DNA of 64,000 nucleotides from Sphingobacteriales bacterium (GCA_016219985.1 JACRJO010000039.1:1-64000); one strand, 5' to 3'; shown: positions 18,759 through 30,167, numbered from the stretch's first letter. Notes: a model not told the origin generated them from the letters alone. A program made the numbers and translations.

Positions 18759-21700
18759 TATTTAATAATTTTTTGCAGTGAACTCCTTGTTTCTGTTATC
18801 GTTTTAACCCCTTCCTTCGTCTCTGCTTTTGTACGGATCAGTATCCCCTCCCCATCATATTCATAATAACTTCCGTAATTGTTAGCATCCAGCTCCGCAA
18901 GCAGGCGCAGGTTAACCGGGTCATATACATAACTCTTCACATTCGAATTAAAGGGGTGAATACGGACATCATCGAAATATACCGGAGAACCGGAGGTATT
19001 GATAAAATTCAGGGTTACATTCCCCGCTCCTGCCGGTACCGTAAAGACCCCTTCATACCGCTGCCACCCGTCTATAATGGGGCCTCCGGGGCTAATCGAC
19101 ACGGTAGAAGCGGGAAAATTTGAGTATTTGACCTGTACCTGGTTATGCGTATACGTATATTCTTTACAGGATACTCCATTGGCCGGGTTGCCGCAACGTT
19201 CCCGGACCCAGGCGCTGAAAAACATCTTTTTCCCTTCGGAAACACTGAACAGGGGATTCAGCATCTGTTCATTCGACGGAATCGGGGTTGTGTAAAAACA
19301 CATATTGGAGGGATATGGCGACCTGTAGCTAACCGTATTTGTGTTGGAACTGTACCCAAAATGGGCTTGAAACATATGAAACCCGTCATTAGTATTATAA
19401 ACTCGCTGCAGATCGGCGCTGCACAGGCATTCTATCATATATATATCACAAGTGAGGAATAAGCTAACTGACAACGGCGAACTGTTGCTGTAACAATCAT
19501 AGGAGGCTACCACATCCCCGTTGAGTTTTTTAATAGTAAAACTTATTGCACTTCGGTTAAAAATTATAACTGGTGTATCGTTGCCGAGCGGGGCGTATCC
19601 TTGCGAAGTGGACAAGTTAAAATTATACGTAGCGGGGGTACTAATCTGGGTGTACTGAACAGATTTATACTTAAGATAATACTGCACAGAATTTCCGGAA
19701 ACCTGCCCGATCACATCCGTTGGCGAGAAATCCAGCGACATCCCAAGATTTCCTGTAGAGAAGGTCGGCGCAATTGCCGGTGCAGTAGCGGGGATTGCCG
19801 AAATCTTGGTAAGGTTCCCGCCTGTCAACGTCAGTTGCTTTACGGTGTCCCTGCCAAATGCCAGTTGAAAATTCTCTGCAATACTGTTTGCCATCGTCAG
19901 GGGCTTAACGGCTGTACCGCCCGCATTGACGGCAAAGGCATACTTTCCGCTATGCGCACTGATGCCGGTCGAATCCATTTTTGCCAGGTAAGAAGAACCC
20001 GTGTTCAGGAAATCGATATGCCGCTTAGCATTATTAAACCGGGCATTGCTGATGGTTTCTCCATAAAAATAGTCTTCAAAGTTTTCAGCGAACACCTCGT
20101 TCGCCCGGGCATTATTCGCAATAGCTACCGGCATGGTTTTCCCATAGCCATATTGTGCAGCGGTATAAATTCCCAGGGCATCAAGCGTTTCCAGTTCAAG
20201 CCCCTTTGCGTTAACCTTGTTTAACCTGGAATTCCACACCCATTGGGAACTCAGGGTATCGGGCATGAACTGGCTGCTTCCATTGAATTTCCAGTACAGG
20301 TTGAAGTTTTTCAATAACCCGTATACCGGTATATTTGTTAAAGAAGCAGTATCGTACTCCTTTCTTCCGTCATAAAACACCATACTCCGGTAGCCGCGAT
20401 AAGTCCCAAGCAATCCTTTCACATAAGGATTGATATGTTTCTCCATATAACCGGCCGTATCTTCCACTTCTGTAGCCACACAAGTCACCGGGTCAATTAC
20501 CAGTTTTACATGACGGATCACGTCATTATCGGTTTGCCATTTTTCCTTAAACTCAACGGCGCTGGCATTGACCGGACCTGTGGTGGAATCAATATACATG
20601 GTACTCAGCTTTAGGGGGTTGCCCATGGTTGTTACCTGTGCCACTTTAGCGTCCAGCATATTCCGGTGCCCGCTCCGGATAACCCGGACACTGACATCAG
20701 CCATGGTAAAGGGCTTTCCGGCTGAATCAATAAAAACCAGGTCACGGGACGTCTCTAACGGGGTCTGGTTCCTGTATTTATCATAAGCCCATATCCTGGC
20801 TACAGACCCTGAGGCAATGGACAGATCACACCCGGACTGAGGAATGGAGGACTTCTTAACAAGTAATTCATCGCCGCTCTCAAACAATAATGTATCGGCG
20901 CCAAGGTTGACAGGCTTTCCATCACTGAAATTCACCCCGCTAAATACCGCATCGATATTTTTATAAGCCAGGCCCATACCGGAATACGCCCAATGCGCAG
21001 GATAGGAGACGTTATATACCGGTTTATTAAATTCGTTATTGGTCCGGGTTACCAGGACTTCACCGGTCTCGGCATCATAAGCCAGGTTTTTGGTACCCAC
21101 GAAACTTCCTTTGTCTATCACCACCACGCTGTCCAGAACGGCATGATAATTAACAACCTTTGTGGTTGTCACGGACCGGTAGGTATTATCGGTCATCCCG
21201 TCTATTCGAAAAAGAGTTCCAATGGGAATGGGGATAGTAAACATAAATATATCCACCTGTCCCTGGTACTCTTTACTGTTGGCCCTTACCGAAAACTCCC
21301 GGGTATCCGTCATCAACTCCACATCCACTCCCATGTTTCCGTCGCTTTTAGCCCCGTTTCCGGTTTTAGTGATAAACGTGAACTTATCATCCAATCCATT
21401 TACGCCAGTATTGCGGTAAATATTCTCCGTATAATTAATCATTGAACTGCTGTCGCTCTCTGCATAGGAGGCCTGGGATTTCATTTTCCCGTGCATATCA
21501 TTGTTTACGATCAGGAACCCCTGTGTCTGGGCTTTGAAATCGTAAGAATATTTGAAATTGAATGAGGAATTTGATGCTGCATGGTAAGTTTTAGTTGAAG
21601 CGGCATCCATTGGCGTATAGCTGTAGTACACGGGAAAGTCTTTCGCGGTATAAAATTCAGTCACCTGTTTTCCCACCCCGGACCTGTAAATTGAATCAAC

Positions 21701-24700
21701 AGTATTCCCCCGTTTAAGAGAGGTTACCGTCACCTTACTATAGCCCACTGACGGTGATGGAAAAAAAGCGTCCATCACCGGCATTTCCACAGCCCCGTAC
21801 GAAGTAGGACCAAGCGGTAAATAATCTTCCACCGAAATAATACTCTGAAACGGGTTTTCCTCTCCCCCTATTGAGGGCTCATAAGAAGCCACCCCACTGC
21901 TTATCTTACGTATAGAACCATTAAAGTTCTCCGTCGTTGTATAATCATATACCTGCCCGTAAGTGGAAGTATACTGTCCGGTCAGTTTGCTCCAGTTATC
22001 ATTTATCAGTACTGATTTAACCCGGTGCCCGCCACCGTATTTAAACCCGGTCGGATTATTCAGCCGAACCAGTGAATAGGAGGTATCCGCATACTTGGCT
22101 TTACTGTCTCTTCGCAGGGCTGCAACCGGATCCTTAAATGCATCTTTCAGACTCTTAAACATCCCTACCAGGATGTCGGCAACCTGGTCCAGCCCGTTTT
22201 CATCAGATACATCATAACCAGTATAGGCCTGCCCGGGTAATTGCTGCCGCAGGTATTCCAGGGCCGTAATGGCAATGGGGTTCATCCCAGCAAGCCTTTT
22301 CAGTTTTACCCAAATGATCTTTGAGCTGGTAGAAGTTACACCATATTGATTGCTCTCAATTTCCCCATAGCAGGGCAGGTATTCAGCGCCTTTTGGCATT
22401 TTGACCCAAACCTTAAAAGCCAGCTGATTTAACCCCTGGAGATATTTGGCAAACACCTCAGACGTGTTAGCACAAGCCTCCGGAACCCTGATAAATACAT
22501 AGTCGTTCTCCTGAATGGAGAATGGATGTTGCGAATAGAGCCGGTCCGTCGCATTGCTGTAATCAGGCGAACTTCCAAAGCCTATCACCCGCATCATCCT
22601 GGCGGCTCTTTTGTTCTGAACAAAAGCATAATCATCGCTTTCGTAATTCACCTGTAACTCGCCTCCTGATGGCAGCTTTATTTTTTTGAGCATCCAGGCG
22701 CTTGCATTATCATTTATCACCGAACTGTCCGCGGATTGCAGGCTATACGGGTAATCGGTATTTTTCAAGGCCAGCGGGTTTTGCTGCCAGGGTTTGTAAA
22801 CACCCCAACGGTCCGAAGATCCGTAACTGTAATCCGGATTGTCCGCAGGGTTGTTGCCAGTCCGGTATGCGTAAACAAACCGGTACATATTTTTATTACC
22901 CCTGTTCTTACCGTTATAGGTTGTATAGATGCTATCCAGGGTCAGTTTCCCCTGCATTCCTGCTGTAGTCTCACTATTATCCGGTGTGTGCTGGCAAAGC
23001 TTGTAGCTGTATTTGAAGTGTACTGTCTGAATGGGTTTTGCAAGGGCCAGGCCGTTTTTCTTCAGGTCCGCTTTATTATAAAGTGTTATGCTATCAAGCT
23101 CCTTAATCAGCTTTTCTCCGGCGTTTATTCCCCCGGCTATGCTTACTGCTCCTTTACCATCTTTGCGGTCAGAAACATGAAACAAGGCAATCATGGTTTT
23201 GGATTCCACGGATTGCAAATACCAGGACTCTCTTTCACCATAAGAGATCATAGCTTTATCGTCCTTATCTTCACTGCGCAACCCGGCATTGAATATCGCG
23301 GAATCCCCCGCGGTATGGGGAGTGCGCCATTTATGCTTATACTCTGTACCATCCTTGATCCTGGAATAATTGAATTTTACAGCCGTACCCAGATCGTCCT
23401 CTGTAATTCCGTCTCCGTTCACATCCACATAGTCGGGAGACAAGATACCGGACAGCAGGAAAGAATGGGCATGTGCGGGAGTTGTAGAAACCTGGACATA
23501 CCCATCTCTTGTTGACTGATCATCCAAAAGTGCAGAACTCAGCTTTCGCTGGTTTGAGTCAGCCTTAATTTTATCAGGCATATCAGCATAGGCATTGTTT
23601 GAATACGTGTTATTTACTGAAAATGTAAAATCCTTCTGCACGATATTGTAAACAGGTACGCCATATATATAACGCTTGCCGTTCCCTTCCGTAACATTAA
23701 TCTGTGAAATATGATGTCCTTTACGGTATTCCCCCACCCTTGCTATTTTCTCATAGACAAGCGTATCAGCGATGTTGTCCAGAAAGGCCGTGTTATTATA
23801 GCTTTTGATAAATTTATCCAATCCAACCACAGCCGCTTCTTCGGCTGTCAGAAAACTCACTACCTGCGTTCTTTTATTCCGCGAAGGCTGAACGGGTTGA
23901 GCGGCCAGGTCAATGGAAGAAATTACCGGCCTCAGGTCTTTGCCAAAGGATTCCAGCTTCGGTTCCAGTACCGGCGTGCGGTCTGATCCGGACAGTTTAA
24001 ATCGCACCAGATCCACCCCCCCTATTTGTGTGTAGCGGCTGGCATCTATAACCGCATTCTCACCGGGGTTCCGGAAATATACACTTTCAAAACCACCGGA
24101 GCTGCCCCTGAATTTCAGCACATTGCGCAACCCGTTGTTTAAATTCCATTCCGAAACAGCAGAAGGCGTATTTACTTCACTGACATTTGCCCCATAGTGT
24201 GCCGGGGGGTCCACATCAGCGCCAACACTTAAATTATCACTCTTTGATATAGTCAGGTTATCCCGCACGTAGCCAAGATCGTTCCGGTAAGCCCTTACAC
24301 TTCCCCCGGTCCCCTCACCCTGGATACTGAAAACATCGTAGGTATATTGAGGAACTGAAATGACAGGTGTATTGGGAGTAACTTCCCGGTCGTTAAACCG
24401 GGTGAAATCCATAACCGCGTTGGCATTTTTCACTGCGTTCTGGTAATACAGGTACCCAACCATTGGTTTTTTCAAAACCCTGTCCTTTTCCTTAATTTCT
24501 GACTTTTGCCCATAGAGCTCGGCTTCCAGGTCTGTAGCCACCCCGTATAAGCCGATCCCTAACTGGAAACGCCCGGACCAGGCCGTATTGGTAATTGGCA
24601 AACGCAGGGAAGGCGTATAACTGGGCTTTACAAAGCTGATTCCTGTTGACCATAAAGAAACGCTTCTGCTTCCACCGGGAATTTCTTTGTTTTCCTTTTT

Positions 24701-25657
24701 TACTTCTGTCCCGCTGAACGACGTTTGTCCATATAACTGAAGTCCTTTTATACCAGTCCTGGAATTATAGCCGGTAGATACTCCAACCCCCACGCTGAGC
24801 CCCAAATTCTTCATGGTTGTATTGGAACCGAGTGAAGCTCCCCAGGTAAAGCTGGTACCGGATCTTGAATTAATGTCAATCCCCAAATTAACAGAGGTTG
24901 ATGCACCGAATTTTTCACTACCCGCCAGCTTCGCAGCATTATAGGATCCGTTTCCCCTGATGGAAATATCAAGCGCCGGCCCGAGCTGATTATTAAATGC
25001 AACCCCGAGAGAAGCCCCCGCTTTAATATTAAAATTAGTTGTAGAGTCGCTGACTACGCTCTTCTTTCTCCCAAGCAATTCAATATCTGCACCTAAGGAC
25101 AGACCCCATGTTTTATTGACCCTTACCCGCTGTTCCTGTATCATGGTATCACTTCCGTTAAAATCATCCGGTATTCCGCGGGTACTCCGGTTAATATTCC
25201 CCGGGTTAATATTCCAGCCCAGCCCTACCCAACTGGCTTCCTGTTCAGGGCTGACACCGCCATCGTAATAAATATTAACAGGGTAGCCGCCTACGTCCAT
25301 CAAGGGAATATTATAACTAAAATCGCCGGAAAACAAGTTCACCAGGTTACCTGCACCCACAGATTTAAAGGAACTCATCTCAGGCTGGCCGGGACCGTCA
25401 ATATCCACTTTATCAATTATACTTCCCGGTTGAGCGTTATGCACCGTTTTTGCCTGCCGCTGCGACCCGGCAGCAGGAAGAGGTTGAAATCCGGGCTTAC
25501 CTGCTTTGAATATAGGCGGAACACCCCCATCTGCTTTGTATATCACATGGTTTACCGTTCGGCCGGCTAATACCGGCATTACAAACGAAAGCGCAAATAC
25601 AAATGTGAGGAGTAATGCTACCCTGCGACGATAATATACCGACAATGCTAAAATCAT
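18758..25657 (-). CDS. 2299-aa secreted SpvB/RHS-associated-like protein
   Basis: Signal peptide; 'LFSGDFSYNIPLMDVGGYPVNIYYDGGVSPEQEASWVGLGWNINPGNINRSTRGIPDD' typical of Bacteroidota RHS/TcB-like N-terminal regions; C-term 'YVYDPVNLRLLAELDANNYGSYYEYDGEGILIRTK'. Confidence 0.8.
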   Translation of the reverse strand: MILALSVYYRRRVALLLTFVFALSFVMPVLAGRTVNHVIYKADGGVPPIFKAGKPGFQPLPAAGSQRQAKTVHNAQPGSIIDKVDIDGPGQPEMSSFKSVGAGNLVNLFSGDFSYNIPLMDVGGYPVNIYYDGGVSPEQEASWVGLGWNINPGNINRSTRGIPDDFNGSDTMIQEQRVRVNKTWGLSLGADIELLGRKKSVVSDSTTNFNIKAGASLGVAFNNQLGPALDISIRGNGSYNAAKLAGSEKFGASTSVNLGIDINSRSGTSFTWGASLGSNTTMKNLGLSVGVGVSTGYNSRTGIKGLQLYGQTSFSGTEVKKENKEIPGGSRSVSLWSTGISFVKPSYTPSLRLPITNTAWSGRFQLGIGLYGVATDLEAELYGQKSEIKEKDRVLKKPMVGYLYYQNAVKNANAVMDFTRFNDREVTPNTPVISVPQYTYDVFSIQGEGTGGSVRAYRNDLGYVRDNLTISKSDNLSVGADVDPPAHYGANVSEVNTPSAVSEWNLNNGLRNVLKFRGSSGGFESVYFRNPGENAVIDASRYTQIGGVDLVRFKLSGSDRTPVLEPKLESFGKDLRPVISSIDLAAQPVQPSRNKRTQVVSFLTAEEAAVVGLDKFIKSYNNTAFLDNIADTLVYEKIARVGEYRKGHHISQINVTEGNGKRYIYGVPVYNIVQKDFTFSVNNTYSNNAYADMPDKIKADSNQRKLSSALLDDQSTRDGYVQVSTTPAHAHSFLLSGILSPDYVDVNGDGITEDDLGTAVKFNYSRIKDGTEYKHKWRTPHTAGDSAIFNAGLRSEDKDDKAMISYGERESWYLQSVESKTMIALFHVSDRKDGKGAVSIAGGINAGEKLIKELDSITLYNKADLKKNGLALAKPIQTVHFKYSYKLCQHTPDNSETTAGMQGKLTLDSIYTTYNGKNRGNKNMYRFVYAYRTGNNPADNPDYSYGSSDRWGVYKPWQQNPLALKNTDYPYSLQSADSSVINDNASAWMLKKIKLPSGGELQVNYESDDYAFVQNKRAARMMRVIGFGSSPDYSNATDRLYSQHPFSIQENDYVFIRVPEACANTSEVFAKYLQGLNQLAFKVWVKMPKGAEYLPCYGEIESNQYGVTSTSSKIIWVKLKRLAGMNPIAITALEYLRQQLPGQAYTGYDVSDENGLDQVADILVGMFKSLKDAFKDPVAALRRDSKAKYADTSYSLVRLNNPTGFKYGGGHRVKSVLINDNWSKLTGQYTSTYGQVYDYTTTENFNGSIRKISSGVASYEPSIGGEENPFQSIISVEDYLPLGPTSYGAVEMPVMDAFFPSPSVGYSKVTVTSLKRGNTVDSIYRSGVGKQVTEFYTAKDFPVYYSYTPMDAASTKTYHAASNSSFNFKYSYDFKAQTQGFLIVNNDMHGKMKSQASYAESDSSSMINYTENIYRNTGVNGLDDKFTFITKTGNGAKSDGNMGVDVELMTDTREFSVRANSKEYQGQVDIFMFTIPIPIGTLFRIDGMTDNTYRSVTTTKVVNYHAVLDSVVVIDKGSFVGTKNLAYDAETGEVLVTRTNNEFNKPVYNVSYPAHWAYSGMGLAYKNIDAVFSGVNFSDGKPVNLGADTLLFESGDELLVKKSSIPQSGCDLSIASGSVARIWAYDKYRNQTPLETSRDLVFIDSAGKPFTMADVSVRVIRSGHRNMLDAKVAQVTTMGNPLKLSTMYIDSTTGPVNASAVEFKEKWQTDNDVIRHVKLVIDPVTCVATEVEDTAGYMEKHINPYVKGLLGTYRGYRSMVFYDGRKEYDTASLTNIPVYGLLKNFNLYWKFNGSSQFMPDTLSSQWVWNSRLNKVNAKGLELETLDALGIYTAAQYGYGKTMPVAIANNARANEVFAENFEDYFYGETISNARFNNAKRHIDFLNTGSSYLAKMDSTGISAHSGKYAFAVNAGGTAVKPLTMANSIAENFQLAFGRDTVKQLTLTGGNLTKISAIPATAPAIAPTFSTGNLGMSLDFSPTDVIGQVSGNSVQYYLKYKSVQYTQISTPATYNFNLSTSQGYAPLGNDTPVIIFNRSAISFTIKKLNGDVVASYDCYSNSSPLSVSLFLTCDIYMIECLCSADLQRVYNTNDGFHMFQAHFGYSSNTNTVSYRSPYPSNMCFYTTPIPSNEQMLNPLFSVSEGKKMFFSAWVRERCGNPANGVSCKEYTYTHNQVQVKYSNFPASTVSISPGGPIIDGWQRYEGVFTVPAGAGNVTLNFINTSGSPVYFDDVRIHPFNSNVKSYVYDPVNLRLLAELDANNYGSYYEYDGEGILIRTKAETKEGVKTITETRSSLQKIIK

Positions 25658-25683
25658 ATCTTTTCTATATCTGGTGAAAAAGT

Positions 25684-26772
25684 TTAATTCTGTATTTTAA
25701 ATGAAGCCGAATACCCGGTACCCTGCAAGTCAGCAATAACAACCCGATAGGTTATTGAAGGACTGAACGATTTATTCAGCTCTATTACCCAAAAATTGTT
25801 GCCATATTCTACAGTCCGGCTATATTCCTTTACAAGCTTGCCGCTCTCATCCACAATCCTCAAAACTGCCGCCCTCGTTTTATCATATGAGTAATATTTA
25901 ATCCCTAAGATTCTGTCCGGGAGCAGACCTGTTCCCTCATAGTTCCCGGAAGGCTTCAGTTCATAGTAAATCCCTCCGGCCGGAATTAAAAGTTGTTGCT
26001 TTTCGGGTTCAACTTTAAAGGTCCAGACATCACTCTGGGCAGCAAATGCATTTCCGTTTTTTGCAACAATCCTCCATGCATAAATCTTTCCCGTATCAAG
26101 GCTTTTACCAGACCCGGGATAATTTAACAGCATTGAAGAAAGGCGGGATGCATGATATAAAGGCAGATTCTCCTGTATGGCAGATTCAGCCGTTTGATTC
26201 TCTCTTACCTCGGTTACTAATAATTCATAATTAAGATCAGTAAATAATGCAACCGGGGCCGGAGGCATCCAGCTGAATTGCGGATACGGAGTTTGAATTT
26301 TCGATGAATCTTCCGGCATAGAAAGTTGGGGAGGATTAAGCGGGATCACTTCAATACTAATACAGTCTTCCGCAAGAACTTCTCCGTGTGCTCTTTCTGC
26401 AGCATAGATTGTGTAGCAGGCCCGGTAATTCCCTACCGGAAGCAGCGCATCTGAAAGCCTGCTGAAGGATGGAGAATAATAATTATAGTCAATGGGCGCC
26501 AAATCCACCTGTTTCAGTTGCTTTACCCCTTTTGTCAGCGTAATGGGGGCCGATTTAGCCGTCAGCACTGGCTGGTTGTCATTAACATCCACCAGGGTTA
26601 TCCCAATAGCTATATTAATACTGGAATTCCCTGCGTAAATAAGCGCCAGGTTCCATAGTTGACTTTTTTGCACAACCCCTGCCGGAGGTTCCTGCAGCGA
26701 TAAAGAAAGCTGCCCCTGAGCCTCCCGGAAAACGAGTACAAAAATTGCCAGACCCAATAATCGCCTGTACAT
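25684..26772 (-). CDS. Secreted FN3-like domain protein
   Basis: 362 aa with signal peptide; 'PYPQFSWMPPAP…YELLVTEV…YAWRIVAKNG' fibronectin-III-like pattern. Confidence 0.6.
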   Translation of the reverse strand: MYRRLLGLAIFVLVFREAQGQLSLSLQEPPAGVVQKSQLWNLALIYAGNSSINIAIGITLVDVNDNQPVLTAKSAPITLTKGVKQLKQVDLAPIDYNYYSPSFSRLSDALLPVGNYRACYTIYAAERAHGEVLAEDCISIEVIPLNPPQLSMPEDSSKIQTPYPQFSWMPPAPVALFTDLNYELLVTEVRENQTAESAIQENLPLYHASRLSSMLLNYPGSGKSLDTGKIYAWRIVAKNGNAFAAQSDVWTFKVEPEKQQLLIPAGGIYYELKPSGNYEGTGLLPDRILGIKYYSYDKTRAAVLRIVDESGKLVKEYSRTVEYGNNFWVIELNKSFSPSITYRVVIADLQGTGYSASFKIQN

Positions 26773-26783
26773 AATTGTGATAT

Positions 26784-29120
26784 TTAAAATGTTTTATAAT
26801 AAATCAACCGTCCCATCCTGTTTTCCACCAATTGCCGGTTCATACCCGGTATAAACCCTTTATCCATCATTAACTGTAAGTCACCAAGCCGGGGAATTTT
26901 AATTGTGAAATTTCCGCTATAACCCCAATCAGGTCCTGCCAGTAAACTATGTTTGGCCATTTTCATGCCTGCTCCTACCGACAAAATCCTGCTTACACTC
27001 AGTTGCACGCTGTTTTCTATATTGTAAATACGATAATCCGTGTTCGTATTAACAGAAGCATTTATCACAAATGAACATTTATTAAAATTTAAATTCTGAG
27101 CCACCAACAAATTCTTTGAATTATAGTAGACAAACCCTGAATCGTTAACATCATTATAAAACTGGCTATACACTACATAAGAACTTAGCTGTGCCCCCCC
27201 CATTTTATAGTAATATCCCGCACTGGCAGATAATGTGTAGTACCTGCTTTCTGAGTATTGATCCTCGCTTGTTTTTACCAGTTGGAAAGAAGGATAATAG
27301 CCTATTGAAATCACCGGCCACTTCTTAAACCGCAAATTGGCCTGGAAACTGGCCATCACTGCCGAACTCTTATAGGCAAAATTGACGAAAGGGTTGATAT
27401 AATCATTTTGCTCAACCGAAGTAATAACGGTGATCTGCCTTTTGACAAAAGGCTGTTCCAGTCTCCCTTTCCATCTTAGCTGAGAAGCCCCGGAAGTAAA
27501 CGTGCTGAAAGACTGGAAATTAGCGCCTGTGTACCGGATGTTTGCGGTAAGCCGGGTTCCGTATTTAGGCAGGCTAGCAAAAACCTTTGCTGCGTATGCT
27601 TCATTTTTACGATCATTAAATTTTGTGACAGCGCTCAGCCAGTTGCTCTTTTGCAAACTATCCAGGCTGTAATAGGGAGCAGTTGATTTAGCTACCTCAG
27701 CGATAAATAAAATGTTCCTGGTAATATTATAAACTCCCTCAACCGTAAAACCTGCCAGGCTATACTCTGGTATTCTGCCCCCGGGCAGAGATACAGTTGA
27801 TGCATTGAAAAACTGTCTCTTCCCTGTATAGTAGGTAAAGAATATATGGTTCCCGTTTCTGGTCCCTTTACCAAACCGGGCAAGTGCCAGGTATTGCCTG
27901 GAATGGCTTTGAGCCGGAACAATGTAGTCCCTGAACCGGTAATCTACCTTACCAACTGCCACCGCGTAATAATACCGTGGATTATACTCAATTTGTATTC
28001 CCGTGATACTTATATTTCTTACTGACAACTCGGAATAGTCTGCCGTACTGCGGCCAATACCAAAAGACTGAATAGCGGAAAGCGCTTTATAACCTTTCGG
28101 CAAAACAGTATCCGGTATACCTGCTTGTCTTAATTTCTGAGAAAGCGTCTTCATATCCTTTGCCTCGTTCACCTGCTTTCTGATCGACTCCAGGTCAGTT
28201 TCAATTCCGTTCTTCATATTCCTGTAGAGCATTTCTGCCCGGTCCAATTGCGCCAGGGCACTGTCCAATTCTGTCCTTTTTTGAATCAATGTATCAGTAG
28301 TTAATTGCAGAGAAGATAACTTCCCGCTTACCGACATATTGGTTTTTTCTTTATTCAAATCCAGGCTATCCAGGAAGTTATTGCTGAACTTATGCATAGC
28401 TGCCACGGGATGCTGGTCCGGAATTTCTATAGGGTTTCCCGCTCTTTCTGCAGTTGAAAATTGCCCGGAATTCCTGTAATACTCCCGCTCCCTGTCTTCA
28501 ACAATTTTTTGTGCAAACATGTTTCCCTGCATTGTTCCCCTCAAGGCTGAAACCTGCTTTCTTCTATAGTCAATTATCCTCTTTAGCGAATCCAGCGTAC
28601 TGATCCTGTGAGCCATAAATGATGTTACTGCTTCCATTGCCCGTGCTTTCATAACCCGCTTGAAATCCGATGGGTTAAACTGGAAATTCAGATCAGTATA
28701 GTTTCTGAACAAAGGGGAATTGCTGAACCGGGCAGTCAGGTATAATCTAAAAGGGTATTTATCCTTATATAAAAAATCGAGCCTCGTCTGCAGTGTATGC
28801 TGGTATATGTCACTTTCAGCGTAGGGTGTATCTATTCTGGACCGGTAGTTTACATCATAAAGGATATTTCCGGTAACTTTTAGCAAAGAAGGCTTTGGCT
28901 TATAAACTGCCGATTCTGCCTTTATGACGATAAGTGAAGGGGCACTTTTCGTTAAAGCCGGTATAGAAAAAAAATCTGTCCCCCCGGATTTGCAAACCTT
29001 GAATTTTTGAAAACTGATCAACGTATCCTGCTCACACAATGTATCCTGCTGCCCATAGGTGGCAGGTGTCATCAAAATGACACACAACAGCATAACGGTA
29101 AGCCGGATAAGGTTCATCAA
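26784..29120 (-). CDS. Large secreted/outer-membrane-associated protein, first gene of RHS operon
   Basis: 778 aa with signal peptide; alternating hydrophobic beta-rich C-terminal half. Confidence 0.65.
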   Translation of the reverse strand: MMNLIRLTVMLLCVILMTPATYGQQDTLCEQDTLISFQKFKVCKSGGTDFFSIPALTKSAPSLIVIKAESAVYKPKPSLLKVTGNILYDVNYRSRIDTPYAESDIYQHTLQTRLDFLYKDKYPFRLYLTARFSNSPLFRNYTDLNFQFNPSDFKRVMKARAMEAVTSFMAHRISTLDSLKRIIDYRRKQVSALRGTMQGNMFAQKIVEDREREYYRNSGQFSTAERAGNPIEIPDQHPVAAMHKFSNNFLDSLDLNKEKTNMSVSGKLSSLQLTTDTLIQKRTELDSALAQLDRAEMLYRNMKNGIETDLESIRKQVNEAKDMKTLSQKLRQAGIPDTVLPKGYKALSAIQSFGIGRSTADYSELSVRNISITGIQIEYNPRYYYAVAVGKVDYRFRDYIVPAQSHSRQYLALARFGKGTRNGNHIFFTYYTGKRQFFNASTVSLPGGRIPEYSLAGFTVEGVYNITRNILFIAEVAKSTAPYYSLDSLQKSNWLSAVTKFNDRKNEAYAAKVFASLPKYGTRLTANIRYTGANFQSFSTFTSGASQLRWKGRLEQPFVKRQITVITSVEQNDYINPFVNFAYKSSAVMASFQANLRFKKWPVISIGYYPSFQLVKTSEDQYSESRYYTLSASAGYYYKMGGAQLSSYVVYSQFYNDVNDSGFVYYNSKNLLVAQNLNFNKCSFVINASVNTNTDYRIYNIENSVQLSVSRILSVGAGMKMAKHSLLAGPDWGYSGNFTIKIPRLGDLQLMMDKGFIPGMNRQLVENRMGRLIYYKTF

Positions 29121-29441
29121 GGCAGTTGGTCTATTTATGAATTTTCAAACGATTGTTATACTAACCCGGTATCTACTTATCGTACTTTTCTATATCCCTG
29201 CCCAGGCATTACTTTTCTCAAATAGTAAAGCGCGATAAGGAAATCAAGATTTATCTATAGAGTAATCGAAATTCGACTCACGAAATTCCCGAGATTTCAA
29301 AATTGCTGGAAATCTTACCCCGCCGTCTTATAAAAGACAACACTACCCCTTAAGCCAAACCTTACAGTTTGCCTAAATCGCTAGCAAAATAAAATTGATT
29401 GTTTGTCGGACCCAAAACTATCTACTCCTATCACCCTGGCC

Positions 29442-29505
29442 ATGGGGAAAAAAACGTCAGAAATTGCTTTTTTCCCCATCGCTCCTGGTTTTTTTCACCA
29501 GGAAC
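29442..29505. promoter_or_regulatory. Two adjacent hairpins upstream of RHS operon
   Basis: ATGGGGAAAAAA-N14-TTTTTTCCCCAT (29442-29479), then TCCTGGT-tttttc-ACCAGGA-type stem. Confidence 0.5.
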
Positions 29506-30167
29506 AATGCCCATCAGCTAATAAAAAAGATCGTTTTGCTGCTAATCAGTAACCTGTACGGATAGAATTGAAAACCCAATTTAGAATTGTTTTTTTTATT
29601 TCCAAATTAAATATTAAACACTTTTTTAACATGCTACAAACATGCATATACGAAATCCATAGTAGTTGATCAGGGTCAAAAGTTCCGATCAGAAGTCCGG
29701 TTAAGCTCAGAAAAGTAAAAGGATGCTGCTATTTCTATTGCAACCTTTTACCCATAAAGCAGGATAAGGTTTAATGATTCTGGCTCCTGATCAAATGAGG
29801 CATATCTGATATTTATCCCCCCTTAAAGACTCATTTCGTTGTAAACCTACCGGGCATGGAATCATTAAAAAAGAGAAAAAAACGTCAAATCTCCGTTTTT
29901 TTCCCATGGTTATCTCATCCAGGATCCCTATTGCCGGGACCCCGGTTTAACCAGCCCGTTTTTCAGCGAGTCATTTTTGAACGGATTTATACCGGAGTCC
30001 CGGGTATTGATTTCACAATAGTTTCGGCCCTTGTAATCCTGCTCTTATGTACGGGCGAACCAGGTAGTGCCGGAACTTGTCCAATGCCTGTATGGCAACC
30101 ATTTGCAGGGCAGGCGGCCAGGTTCCGTCCGGGTTTCCTGCATACCATCTGCCATCCATCTCCCGCC

